From NCBI RefSeq assembly GCF_902459465.1, contig NC_047082.1:9546545-9610544 (forward strand): a stretch of 64,000 bases of DNA. Direction: 5' to 3'. The position numbers and the translations under genes are program-made. Of the stretch, positions 58,201 through 64,000 are shown in pieces. This DNA is from Asterias rubens. Its lineage: Eukaryota > Echinodermata > Asteroidea > Forcipulatida > Asteriidae. The notes beneath the pieces are model-generated. The model was not told the origin of the DNA and made no database searches. It saw only the letters and a program-made list of their open reading frames with translations. Every line of letters begins with the position of its first letter. Within the stretch, counting starts at the first letter, position 1.

Positions 58201-61200
58201 TCATAATGTGGCCGTGTGCAGGCAGATCATGAGATACGACAAAGTACATGTAATCGTAATCAGTATCCTGATGAAGACTAGAGCAAGCTAGTCGCAACGT
58301 TGAGACCAACCCAAGAACTGACTCCGCGGTAGTACAGTTAATTACAATCCTACGTATAAGCTGAAGTAGTAGTCCAAGCCTACTTGTATACCATCCGCCC
58401 AGGTAATAGTTAATAAGCAGGACAGTTCTTTTCAGAACTGAGAAGTCTCCCGAACACCCTAACAATCTACTCCCTGGTAGTAGAACTAAGCAAGACAGTT
58501 TTCTAAGAACAAATTCTACCTGGTAAGTAGATACATGTACACACATGGTGTTACCGCAAACCAAATACATATTAAATACATGTAAACAAAAAAAATTGTT
58601 GCAACAACTACTTCATCAGATGCAATGCCACTGTTATTGTCAGCAGCATTCCACAGAACTATTTTCAGCAGCCAAAAAGACAAATTCAAAGCATCAATCA
58701 ACCGCAGAGACAGCAAGGGTCCGTCGCACCGACCTCCTGTGTCCACGTCCTACAGCCTAACGCCACATGTGGTCGATTTCGCTAGGCCAGCCAAGTTGTT
58801 GGGCCCAGGATGATCGTGGGCGGCCTTTAGGTCTCTTCCAGCGAGGAGCTGCTGCTAGGCCTCCCCTGGAGTTGATGGCGATGCCTAGAGCTTTCTTTAG
58901 CTGGGATGTTGTCAGCTAATCGAGCGACATGACCGAAGAAGGCAGTTTAAGGCGGCGTTTAATTAGTTGGTTGATGGGGGGCAGACATGTTTTTTGGGTG
59001 ACCTCATTGTTGTTGACGAAGTGGAACCACTGGATGCCGAGTATTGATCGTATTGACTCTAGTCGATTGAGGTCAGATTTGAGAAGGGTCCATGTTTCTG
59101 CGCCACACAACAAGACAGGGATGACGCAAGTCCTGTCTATGGCCAGTTTAGTAGTAAGTTTTAAACTCTACAGCTTCCAGATTCTGCGCAAGCTGTTCAT
59201 GGCAGATGAGGCATGTCCAAGTCGTCTGAGGACATCGGGTTCGCAACGTCCGGAGCTGGAGATTTTACTTCCGAGGTATACAAAGTCCTCCACAACGTTG
59301 AAAGACTGCCCGTTTACCACGTGAAGTGAGAGGGAGTGACATTGCCACTGTGGTTGAGAATTTGGATTATTGTTTTCTGCCAGGAGATATTGAGGCCCAG
59401 ATTTATAGCCTCGCTCTGAAACGACTAGTCTTGGTTCAGGACTCTCCTGGATTTGTAACAAGAAAGCGCGCTATCACCCCCAACGCGCTATCAACCACGA
59501 ACCGCTATCACAGGAGAGTCTTGGAACATTCGTTAAATCTCCCCCCAAAATCGGGGGGAAACATAATGCGCGTGCGTAGGTTTCCCGCAGAGCCCGCCCC
59601 TTTTTGGGGTGGAGATTTAACGAATGTGCCAAGACTCTCCTGTGATAGCGGTTCTCGGGTGATAGCGGTTCGTGGTTGATAGCGCGTTGGGGGTGATAGC
59701 GCGCCCTGTTTTGACAAATCCAGGAGAGTCTTGAACCAAGACTATGAAACGACTGGAGTGCAATGCTCAGATCCTCGGCATTATTGCTGACCAGGGCAAC
59801 AAGGTCAAAATCAAAGCATGTTAAATAGAATATCAAACTCATGAAGGTGAACTTGACCTTAAAGTTCCTATTTGACAATTTCTGCATATTAAAGGGTTTG
59901 CGTACTTTTTCCTAACACAAAACATAATGTCCACAGATTTACATTAAACTTTCAGTTTGAAGATTATGATAGTAGAAAGCTTCCCTTGAAATTTTACTTA
60001 CTGAGGTGCTGTAGATTTTGAGAAATGAGTAAAACAAATAAATGTTGTCTGTTTTAGCATGTACAAACGTATTAACCAGTTATGCTATGGTTATGGTATA
60101 ATATCATAACTGGTTAATGCGATTTCACATGCTAAAATAATTTCTGAGACAACAATTATTTTGTGACTTGTTTTACTCATTTCTCAAAAACTACAGAACC
60201 TCAGTTAGTAATATTTTAAGGGAAGCTTTCCACTATCATCATCTTCAAACCCTGTAAGTTTAATGTAAATCTGTGGACATTTTGAAAAAGTACCCAAATC
60301 TTTTAAGAACCATTTACACCCCTTTCAGTCCTGCGAAAAATATTGAGTAAAACCAAATCTACATACCCCATCCTTGGTGGCCGCTGCAAACTTGGTCGCA
60401 CTTACTGCAAATGTTGACCAACCCTACAAAGATTAAAAGAAACTAGAAATATAGTGTTTGTAGAATTACTATTTGATTCAATTCAATGGGAGACTTTGGA
60501 ACGCTAGGTGGCAGCAGACTTACCAGGTAAATTTCCATTGTTTACGTAGTTCTGAGCATGCGCACATTACCGAGAACAATAGATTTTACCTGGTAAGTCT
60601 GCTGTCACCAAGTGTCCCCAAAGTCTCCCATTCAATAGAACATTTATTTCACATTGCCAATGACATCCTCAGCAGAATCAATAACATGTTTACAGAAAGT
60701 ATTATAAATAATTTTACTCGAAGGGTACACTTGACTGAGCGGTTAAGATCACCGATCACTCTGGTGTTTCTGATCAGCAGAGTGTGGGTTCGAATCCCAA
60801 GCCGTGACAATTGTGTCCTTAGGCAAGACACTTTAACCATTGCTTTGTCCTTCGGATGGGACGTAAAGCCATTGGTCCCATGTGTTCAGAGATCTTTAAC
60901 TTTGGTTTTCGACAGGAAGCAAGGTCAAATCATGTCTCAAAAAGTATAAAGAATTTTCTTTTATCGACCATCTACAGAAAGAGCTCAAGAATGAAATCAT
61001 AACAGCTGCTGTTCTCAAGATATGCATTTGTAAAGTAATTTTTTTTTTACAGAATTGGGGAAAGTACCAAGTAGGTCTCAGGCCTGTATGCTTCGTTTTA
61101 GAAAGGGCAAGGGCACCAAGGCATTTTCTCTTTGGCAAAGGGCACCCTATGAGGAAATTGTAAATTTCTACTGGAGCATTTCAAGGGCACCAAGGCAATG

Positions 61201-63017
61201 GCAAGGGGCAACGGAGGCAATCGCCTCCGTTGCCTCCGTGAAGTATCAGGCCTGAGGTCTACACGGTGCTAACACACATCAGTGTAGGGGTAAAACAAAA
61301 ATTACTATTAAGTACAAGAACTTTTTTTTTCAACCAACAATCAGAGAAAGTGCAAAGATTGAACAGCTGTGGTTCTCAAGATATGCATTTGTAAAATAAA
61401 GTGACTTTAAATAAACAGTACATTTTTAAACTTGTCACAAGAGGGAGCTGTTGAAGATAATGACAGTTAGCTTAACAACATGAAATGATTCACTTATTGA
61501 CTTACAGAGCTCAATGATGACATAGCGTTATCCCAAGACTCATTTTGTGGTTCTTGTTTCATTGGCGTGTTTCCAAATCCTGCATATCTTCCTCCCTGAC
61601 TCGGTGGCAAGTTTCTATAAAAGAAGAAGATGTATCAATAGTTTGTCGTCACTTTTGTTTTCAAGTACCACTTTAGCACCCTCCAAAATCCTACCTGCTG
61701 TCAGGTTCTGAAGTGTCCATCAAAACCTACCAAGTTATGAAGTGTCTTTCAAAACCTACCTACTGTCGGGTTCTAAAGTATAATGATGTTGTCTCCTGCA
61801 CTCAAAACCGTCACTTGAAATTTCGTGGTCGAGTGGTCACGGCAACAATTTCGTCCAGCAATTTTGCATATGAAGTCTTTTAGACTCTTCACATGTTTTG
61901 TGCAAACTGAATGTTTATATTGAGCAGCAAAATTACGATTATTTTTTATTGTAGCAACAGAGACATTTTGTGTTGTATTTTGCTTTGCTAGACAAGCGAA
62001 ATCATCGACTGGGTCTAGTGACGGGACGAAAGTGCAGCTGACAAACATCACCTTGGACCAATCGACACACTGATATGGAAATATTACGCCGCTGCACGTT
62101 TATCCACTGAAATCATTGTATCCAATGAAATCATTTGGTCTATACGACCAACACCATGTCTTTATCTTCCAGTACGCACTAATCCACCAATCAGATGCTC
62201 GAATTGGAGGATGGTATAAAAAGCTATAACCTACTCCCAGGTTTTATATTGCACTCTGCGTATTGTGAGTGTCAATGCGTCACGCTCCGTGTACGAACAG
62301 TGCAAAAATTACATTCTAAACTCGGCAGAAGCGCTTTATTTTTCCGTATTCCACTTGTGTGAACACCTTTACAATTTTACAGATAAAGACAGAGGACAAG
62401 ACTATTATTTAGTCCTCTGAAATTGCTATAGAACTAAGATGTTGGTGTGAGAGTTTGAGGAGATATAGGTTTACTCACTCTGGTCTGGATGCATTCTCCG
62501 CTTGTAGTTTGTCAAAATAGGAAGATTTTTTGTTGTCTACTTCCTCCCTACAGAAACAGTGAAGAGAAAAATGTTTAAAATGTCAGATATGGTTTTCTTC
62601 CCTGCCATTCAACTCTGTGAATTTCAGTTCCATATGGATTGTTTTTTTTAGTTCCGACCTGATTGCGTTGGTTTTCTGAGTTAAAACGTTCACAAAGTTT
62701 TAGTGTTAAAAAACCCCGTGAGAATAAAGTTTATTCAAGTGGTCCATTTCTACCGGTTCCACTTACTTTGATACTCCATACATGAGCTCGAAATCATCCT
62801 TGCCTGCTGACTGATAGCCTCCTCTAGACTCTATCTTTGCCCCTCCAGAGTTATACGATGAGAAACTAGGAGAACTGCTGGAGGTATGCAGAGAGCCTGC
62901 GCTACTACTGCTCAGCGATGATGGCGTCGTCTTGAGCCTGGCTGCTACGTATGGGACATGATTTCTGGCCGATGACGTCTCTGCCGACCATGACTGGCCT
63001 TTTGCCTCCGTCGTGAT
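34170..63017 (-). CDS. ARFGAP1: ARFGAP1, Arf GTPase-activating protein 1, C-terminal exons only
   Basis: Nine exons on the minus strand: 63017-62767, 62547-62479, 61614-61506, 60423-60367, 50345-50313, 48342-48226, 46589-46441, 35520-35302 and 34368-34170 (TGA). All have GT/AG junctions and consistent phases, giving about 400 codons. The N-terminal zinc-finger GAP domain is beyond the right edge. Landmarks: SYFDKLQAENASRPE and GGRYAGFGNTP, as in animal ArfGAP1; a first ALPS curvature-sensing helix (NAMSSLSSGWSTF, then ATKFAAATKDG) over the exons at 61.5, 60.4 and 50.3 kb; a second ALPS-like helix (SWASKFASSTSKGW, DFTNIF) across 48.2/46.5 kb; and a Trp/Asp/Glu-rich tail with WGWGKSDDW and GGWDEAAW, the kind of motif that in ArfGAP1 binds coatomer and adaptor subunits. 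The family ends COPI coat cycles on Golgi membranes. The 50.3 kb exon is only 33 nt. The last acceptor is ambiguous (34368 or 34359, both in frame). Introns exceed 10 kb and are full of transposons. Confidence 0.93.
34420..34930 (-). mobile_element. LINE (non-LTR retrotransposon) 3' end fragment in the last ARFGAP1 intron
   Basis: Read on the minus strand with frame shifts, 34910-34670 matches the typical C-terminal tail of LINE polyproteins: FSVAAPRVWNSLPRDI-like and TSLQCFKTGLKTYLFK-like words. The 3' tail GGCGC..TTTAAAGCATTTCCC and an (ATT)n-type tract at 34425-34455 follow. It is 5'-truncated, as most LINE copies are. A second, more decayed copy of the same tail type lies at about 34985-35160. 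Confidence 0.65.
35768..35862. repeat. Purine-rich minisatellite (GGTGAAAGTGGAAA)
   Basis: Seven to eight units alternating GGAAAGGTGAAAGT and GGAAAAGT. On the ARFGAP1 sense strand it is a pure pyrimidine/CACTTTCC array about 250 bp upstream of the penultimate exon's acceptor. Confidence 0.8.
36258..36530 (-). repeat. MITE-A copy, inverted and decayed
   Basis: Starts TTTAAGGCACTTGACACTAT and continues with AAAACGTACTTGGTAACAAG and ACAGTATAAAACATTATGAG, losing the far terminus. It is in an ARFGAP1 intron. Confidence 0.65.
36583..36677 (+). repeat. Miniature deletion derivative of MITE-A (95 bp)
   Basis: Both intact ends (TTTAAAGACAGTGGACACTA and TAGTGTCCACTGCCTTTAAA) with only about 55 bp between them, where full copies have about 330 bp. 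It is the shortest family member in the window. Confidence 0.85.
37140..37535 (-). repeat. SINE-like element, minus orientation
   Basis: The minus strand shows TGAGCAAGATAATTTACTAT, GCTTCTCTTCACCCAGGGG and GGTACC modules as in the SINE at 53747-54103, and ends in an AGCGCTTTATGAAG tail resembling LINE 3' ends. Confidence 0.55.
37574..37637 (+). repeat. 32 bp tandem duplication
   Basis: CAATGAGGTTTTACCTGTTG plus CA(C/A)AATAGTGT occurs twice back to back with one mismatch. Confidence 0.8.
37758..37990 (-). repeat. MITE-F copy 2 with ATTATA target duplication
   Basis: Ends GGGTGCGTTCGATAAGCTTC and GAAGCTAAACCAATGCACCC. ATTATA occurs directly on both sides. Related 100 bp direct repeats (ACATCTAATGCAAAAAA..) flank it at 37652-37745 and 38000-38100. 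Confidence 0.85.
38179..38544. repeat. MITE-J (366 bp, ends GTTAAAGATGCTATGTCAGA)
   Basis: The left end GTTAAAGATGCTATGTCAGA then TTTTTGGCC is mirrored perfectly by GGCCAAAATCTGACATAGCATC-type sequence on the right. The centre includes GTCGGGATCCCGAC, itself a palindrome. There is no reading frame. It is a single copy here. Confidence 0.85.
39015..39266. repeat. Inverted-repeat element K (about 250 bp)
   Basis: AAAGACTATAGAGCGCC, GCGGAACTG and GCGCCATTTCAGCAAGT on the left pair with ACTTGCCGAAATGGTGTCC, CAGTTCCGC and GGCACTATAATCTTTGG on the right. It is moderately diverged. Confidence 0.6.
39269..39370 (+). repeat. MITE-A, 5' fragment
   Basis: TTAAAGGCACTGGACGCCGA, GTAATTGTCT, TTCTCACTTGGTGTAGTATC, then lost. 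It directly abuts element K. Confidence 0.65.
43538..43686. repeat. MITE-D copy 2
   Basis: 149 bp, AATGGGAGACTTTGAAACGC to CGAAAGTCTCCCATT, with the GGCAGCAGACTAACCAGGTA and TTACCTGGTAAGTCTGCTGC arms. Confidence 0.88.
45301..45541. repeat. MITE-G copy 2
   Basis: GGCCCAATTTCATAGAGCTG to CAGCTCTATGAAATTGGGCC, inverted ends over at least 60 bp including TTTGCTTAGCATGAAATTTC. Confidence 0.85.
45542..45866 (+). repeat. tRNA-derived SINE family S, copy 1
   Basis: A damaged tRNA head (GCATTGGAGTGTGGGTTCAA and CCCC, a mutated B-box) followed by GACACTTGTGTCATTGTGAG, TTGCTTCTC and a 3' tail GACCAGGGTAATAATGTTTG..GCCATGAGCGTT. The tail matches the copy at 53747-54103. Confidence 0.7.
46715..46865. 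repeat. Inverted-repeat element with TTTGCGGTAACACC ends
   Basis: GTTTGCGGTAACACCATGTG is answered by CACATGGAGCTACCGCACAC about 110 bp on; inner words TGAAAAGA and TTTTCAAAACCAAC also pair. End fragments recur at 15287-15310, 20345-20400 and 58544-58560. Confidence 0.65.
46926..47268 (+). repeat. MITE-A copy
   Basis: ATAAAGACAATGGACACTAT to AATAGTGTCCACTGTCTTTA, with GATTTCAAGACCTCAAATTT and its complement. It is in the ARFGAP1 intron upstream of the 46441-46589 exon. Confidence 0.88.
48428..48754 (+). repeat. MITE-A, variant subfamily (ACACGTTTGGTAA)
   Basis: Ends TTTAAAGGCACTGGACACGT and AGAGTATCCAGTGCCTTTAA. The internal word GGCTTCAGCTGAAGTCTT replaces the GAGACCTC hairpin, as in the copies at 17859 and 36258, so this is a distinct subfamily. 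Confidence 0.82.
48774..49139 (+). repeat. MITE-C copy 3
   Basis: TTAAAGGAACATGTTGCCTT to AGGCAATGTGTTCCTTTAA, with the central palindrome GGGAGTCAAATTTTTGACTC. It is only 19 bp from the preceding MITE-A. Confidence 0.9.
49451..49594. repeat. MITE-D copy 3 (opposite orientation)
   Basis: AATGGGAGTCTGATACGATA, GAGGGCAGCAGACTTAACGG to GGAAAGTGTCCTATT. Confidence 0.82.
49809..50205. repeat. Inverted-repeat element with TAAGCTTGGGCGATAT ends and ATATCG tracts
   Basis: The left end TAAGCTTGGGCGATATCACG and the right end AATATCGCCCAAGCTTA are inverted. The outer flanks GTGTGTAT and GTGTGTAC look like an 8 bp target duplication with one change. ATATCGCGATA blocks fill both subterminal regions. An 8 bp duplication would suit a hAT-like element. 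Confidence 0.7.
50346..53609. other. ARFGAP1 intron part with little recognisable content
   Basis: Holds a diverged direct repeat (CAAGCTATGTT..TTATTGTAGTTTTGGTAACC at 52576-52650 and 52800-52870), a short GCAAAAGCA array at 51850-51915, and otherwise AT-rich sequence. No gene or inverted-repeat transposon is supported. Confidence 0.4.
53610..54190. repeat. H-type repeat split by a SINE
   Basis: Left part 53612-53738 (CCTGATACTTCACGGAGG..GCCCTTGAAACGCTCCAGTC) and right part 54112-54180 (AATGCCTTGGTGTCCTTGCC..GACAGGCCTGAAATT) join into one H element comparable with 61070-61258. A C-run sits at 53657-53669. Confidence 0.75.
53747..54103 (+). repeat. tRNA-derived SINE family S, copy 2, with 8 bp target duplication ATGTAGTG
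   Basis: Pol III promoter: A-box-like TGGCCGAGGGGATAAGAGCA and a perfect B-box GGTTCGAATCC (53814-53824). The head resembles tRNA-Leu/Ser. The body carries GAGCAAGACACTTCACTATA and CACCCAGGGGTAAATGGGTA. The tail GCCATGAGCGTCACTGCGTG, GGCTATATAGAAAGCC and (ATT)n ends at 54103. ATGTAGTG flanks both sides (53739-53746, 54104-54111). It is complete and probably young. Confidence 0.88.
54305..54385. repeat. MITE-A terminal fragment
   Basis: TTTAAAGGAAATGGACACGC, TTGGTAGTTACTC, AGCATAAAAACGTACTTGGT, then lost. Confidence 0.6.
54390..54778 (-). repeat. MITE-A, full-length inverted copy
   Basis: TTAAAGGCAGTGGACACTAT to TAGTGTCCACTGCCTTTAAA. The internal hairpin GATTTCGAGACCTCAGATTT / GAGGTCTCGAAATC is intact. 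It is a good reference copy in the reverse orientation. Confidence 0.9.
55718..57137 (+). repeat. MITE-A interrupted by a Tc1-like element
   Basis: The left part 55718-55786 (TTTAAAGACACTGGACACTG..GTGTATCTCAACAT) resumes at 56868 (ATGCATAAAATAACAAACCT) and runs to CAATAGTGTCCACTGCCTTT. With the insert removed the two halves give the normal consensus order. Confidence 0.9.
55787..56865 (+). mobile_element. Tc1/mariner-like DNA transposon, internally deleted and frameshifted
   Basis: Terminal inverted repeats of at least 200 bp begin ACTGCTCACAAAAAGTAAGG and end with the inverse. Between them, about 56083-56370 encodes the C-terminal half of a Tc1-type transposase: FQDDNARPNRARLV (the second catalytic Asp region) and WPANSPDLNPMEHLWD (third acidic residue). 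A frame change follows, after which RRRCQDVINAFGSSTCY, the usual transposase end, reads in another frame up to about 56510. The N-terminal DNA-binding region and first catalytic Asp are missing, and at about 1.08 kb it is shorter than intact Tc1 elements. It is a dead copy inserted at a TA within a MITE-A. Confidence 0.88.
58250..58520 (+). mobile_element. Probable Penelope-like element terminal fragment with hammerhead-like motif
   Basis: CCTGATGAAGACTAGAGCAA at 58267 then GCTAGTC, GCAACGTTGAGACC, and downstream AGGACAGTTCTTTTCAGAAC and GAGAAGTCTCCCGAAC. A related fragment GCAGGACAGTTACTTTTAAG, TCTCCCGAAC lies at 24281-24310. The arrangement resembles terminal repeats of Penelope-like retroelements, which are known to carry hammerhead ribozymes. 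No reverse transcriptase or GIY-YIG frame is left, so the family call is inference. Confidence 0.4.
58690..59880 (-). mobile_element. Non-LTR retrotransposon reverse-transcriptase fragment, interrupted by a foldback element
   Basis: The minus strand encodes, in order, DFDLVALVSNNAEDLSIALQ (59815-59760 region, fingers/palm side), then after the insert EAINLGLNISWQKT, LGSKISSSGRCEPDVLRRLG, and LLCGAETWTLLKSDLNRLES with ILGIQWFHFVNNNEV. These are the C-terminal RT/thumb signatures of LINEs. Several frameshifts are present, so the copy is dead. The clade is not assigned. The 3' end probably runs to about 58600. Confidence 0.82.
59426..59744. mobile_element. 319 bp foldback MITE with 9 bp target duplication TGAAACGAC
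   Basis: The terminus TAGTCTTGGTTCAGGACTCT on the left is matched by AGAGTCTTGAACCAAGACTA on the right. The arms extend about 120 bp, with repeated CGCTATCA words, and meet at CCCCAAAATCGGGG and a GC-rich centre. TGAAACGAC lies directly outside both ends (59417-59425 and 59745-59753). A 9 bp duplication would suit Mutator-like elements; the superfamily is inferred. Confidence 0.88.
60485..60632. repeat. MITE-D copy 4, 61 bp upstream of an ARFGAP1 acceptor
   Basis: AATGGGAGACTTTGGAACGC to CCAAAGTCTCCCATT. TTC-type flanks on both sides hint at a short target duplication. Exon 60423-60367 begins 61 bp away on the minus strand. Confidence 0.88.
60722..60935 (+). repeat. tRNA-derived SINE family S, copy 3
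   Basis: Head: ACTTGACTGAGCGGTTAAGA (A-box) and GTGGGTTCGAATCCCA (B-box), then GTGACAATTGTGTCCTTAGG and CAAGACAC. The 3' half differs from copies 1 and 2 (TTCGGATGGGACGTAAAGCC). Confidence 0.7.
61070..61258 (-). repeat. H-type repeat, inverted copy
   Basis: TTTAGAAAGGGCAAGGGCAC, AAGGCATTTTCTCTTTGGCA, GGGCACCAAGGCAATGGCAA, then the palindromic core GGAGGCAATCGCCTCC and GTGAAGTATCAGGCCTGAG. It is the reverse of 4738-4890 and 53612-54180. Confidence 0.75.
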
Positions 63018-63084
63018 CTGTTACGAAACCAAGATTTTTTTGTTTAAAGGACTATTTGTAACTTGATTATTTTTCTTCTTATGG

Positions 63085-63425
63085 ATCTGCTTTGAGTCCC
63101 AGTCTTCAAAAGTAAGACTTGAGCCTCAGAATCAACTCATCAAAAATGTGAATCGAGTAGAAGACCGAGTCTTCAAAATATGACTCAATATAAGTCTGAG
63201 TCTTAAAAAAAGTGACTCGAGCCTCAGAAATCAACTTATCAAATATGTGACTCGAGTAGAAGTCCGAGTCTTCCAAAATAAGACTCGAGCCTCAGAATTA
63301 ATCAACTCATCAAAAATGTGACTCAAGTATAAGTCCGAGTCTATAAAAATGTGACTTGAGCCTCAGAATAAGCTCGTTTAAATTGTGACTCACATTAAAG
63401 TCTGAGTCTTAAAAAATGCAAATCA
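63085..63425 (+). repeat. Minisatellite AAGTCCGAGTCTTCAAAAAT / GTGACTCGAGCCTCAGAAT
   Basis: Two half-units alternate: AGTCCGAGTCTTCAAAA and GACTCGAGCCTCAGAATCAA. About five to six composite repeats of roughly 55-65 bp with drift, in the ARFGAP1 intron beyond the right-most exon. Confidence 0.82.
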
Positions 63426-63639
63426 AAAGGCCTTTCTCAAACTTTGGCTTGGGATCCCGCTCCATGCCCCGTCTTATGTTCAAACCACCGAGTGCAAAAT
63501 ACACGCTGCTCCAAAAATGTACAGGCCTGAAGGCCGAGTTGCGTCTGCCCTGCGTACGCAGCGTGCGGAGCCCAAGCCAGTGACGGAGCCCAAGCCAGGG
63601 TTTGAGAAAGGCCCCGGTCAGTACAACATCATGACTGAA

Positions 63640-63764
63640 AAGTTTCTGTATGGCGCCACCATTTTTTTATTCGATATGAAATAATATAGTATCTAATTTA
63701 CCTCAATGAGATATCCCTTTTTTTTTAAACGAGTGAAAAAGTGGAGGCGCCATATGGAAAGTTA
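63640..63764. repeat. MITE-E copy 3
   Basis: AAGTTTCTGTATGGCGCCAC to GAGGCGCCATATGGAAAGTT, with the same CCTCAATGAGATATCCCTTT centre as copy 1. Confidence 0.82.
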
Positions 63765-63765
63765 T

Positions 63766-64000
63766 CCAAAAGTGGTTAGACTGCAGGACTTGCAATCACA
63801 AGGTTGTGGGTTCGAATCCCCTAGCTAACCACTGATTTTACAATGACTAGAATAAATTGTCTTCTAGTTAATGAATCACAATTTTTTTGATTTGTGCAAT
63901 TCATAATCATAGACGCTAAACCAATGTTTGTGAGAGAGAGATTGGCTGTTGCCAGCTTGGTGTTTATATCCCTTGTGGGAGTTTGCCGAGTTCCCTTGAT
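63766..64000 (+). repeat. tRNA-derived SINE family T, copy 2, cut by the window edge
   Basis: AAGTGGTTAGACTGCAGGAC (A-box region), GTGGGTTCGAATCCCC (B-box), CTAGCTAACCACTGATTTTA, TTGTGGGAGTTTGCCGAG. It is better preserved than the copy at 23575. Confidence 0.75.

Noticed and set aside
58031-58570. 179-codon minus-strand frame
   Set aside because: It runs antisense through the Penelope-like fragment, has no recognisable domain, and its composition is that of translated repeat.
59474-59887. Minus-strand frame of 137 codons
   Set aside because: It reads across the foldback element into the LINE; the protein-like part is reverse transcriptase and the rest is hairpin arm.
1-64000. CRISPR array, bacterial operon or phage-type system
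   Set aside because: No regular direct repeats with unique spacers, and no bacterial gene structure; the interspersed repeats are eukaryotic MITEs and SINEs.

Overview
This is a window of animal nuclear DNA. All five recognisable genes are split by introns with canonical GT/AG junctions, intergenic and intronic DNA is crowded with short inverted-repeat transposons (MITEs), tRNA-derived SINEs and LINE debris, and there is no operon-like packing. The gene set is ordinary metazoan. The repeat style fits a marine invertebrate deuterostome, and I think an echinoderm (sea star) is most likely. That taxonomic guess is an impression of the repeats and is not proven by any single feature.

Layout. (1) 424-3862, minus: the first four coding exons of PPP1R8/NIPP1; its 3' part lies beyond the left edge. 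(2) 4407-7197, plus: a complete four-exon TMEM14C-like gene, divergent from PPP1R8 across a 544 bp shared upstream region. (3) 9866-13681, minus: a complete six-exon NSMCE1 gene (SMC5/6 complex RING subunit). (4) 19341-26481, plus: a TINAG/TINAGL1-like gene with a TATA box, a 5' untranslated exon and nine coding exons. It encodes a secreted somatomedin-B plus cathepsin-like protein whose catalytic Cys is replaced by Ser. (5) 34170-63017, minus: nine 3' exons of an ARFGAP1 orthologue spread over 29 kb. The zinc-finger GAP domain lies beyond the right edge. The genes have no shared pathway; this is a normal mixed gene neighbourhood.

The rest is repeats. I separate more than ten inverted-repeat families, named here A to L for convenience. 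Family A (about 350-390 bp, ends reading TTTAAAGGCAGTGGACACTA) occurs about 15 times. Nested insertions allow relative dating: a Tc1-like element inside an A copy, a SINE with an 8 bp target duplication inside an H copy, and a 319 bp foldback element with a 9 bp target duplication inside a LINE reverse-transcriptase frame. The least ordinary item is a hammerhead-ribozyme-like motif at 58261-58307 in what looks like a Penelope-like element remnant. Four MITEs stop 53-61 bp upstream of splice acceptors in four different genes.

All exon calls were made by eye from conserved protein similarity plus splice-site and phase consistency. Repeat boundaries are good to a few bases where inverted ends are clear, and only approximate elsewhere.
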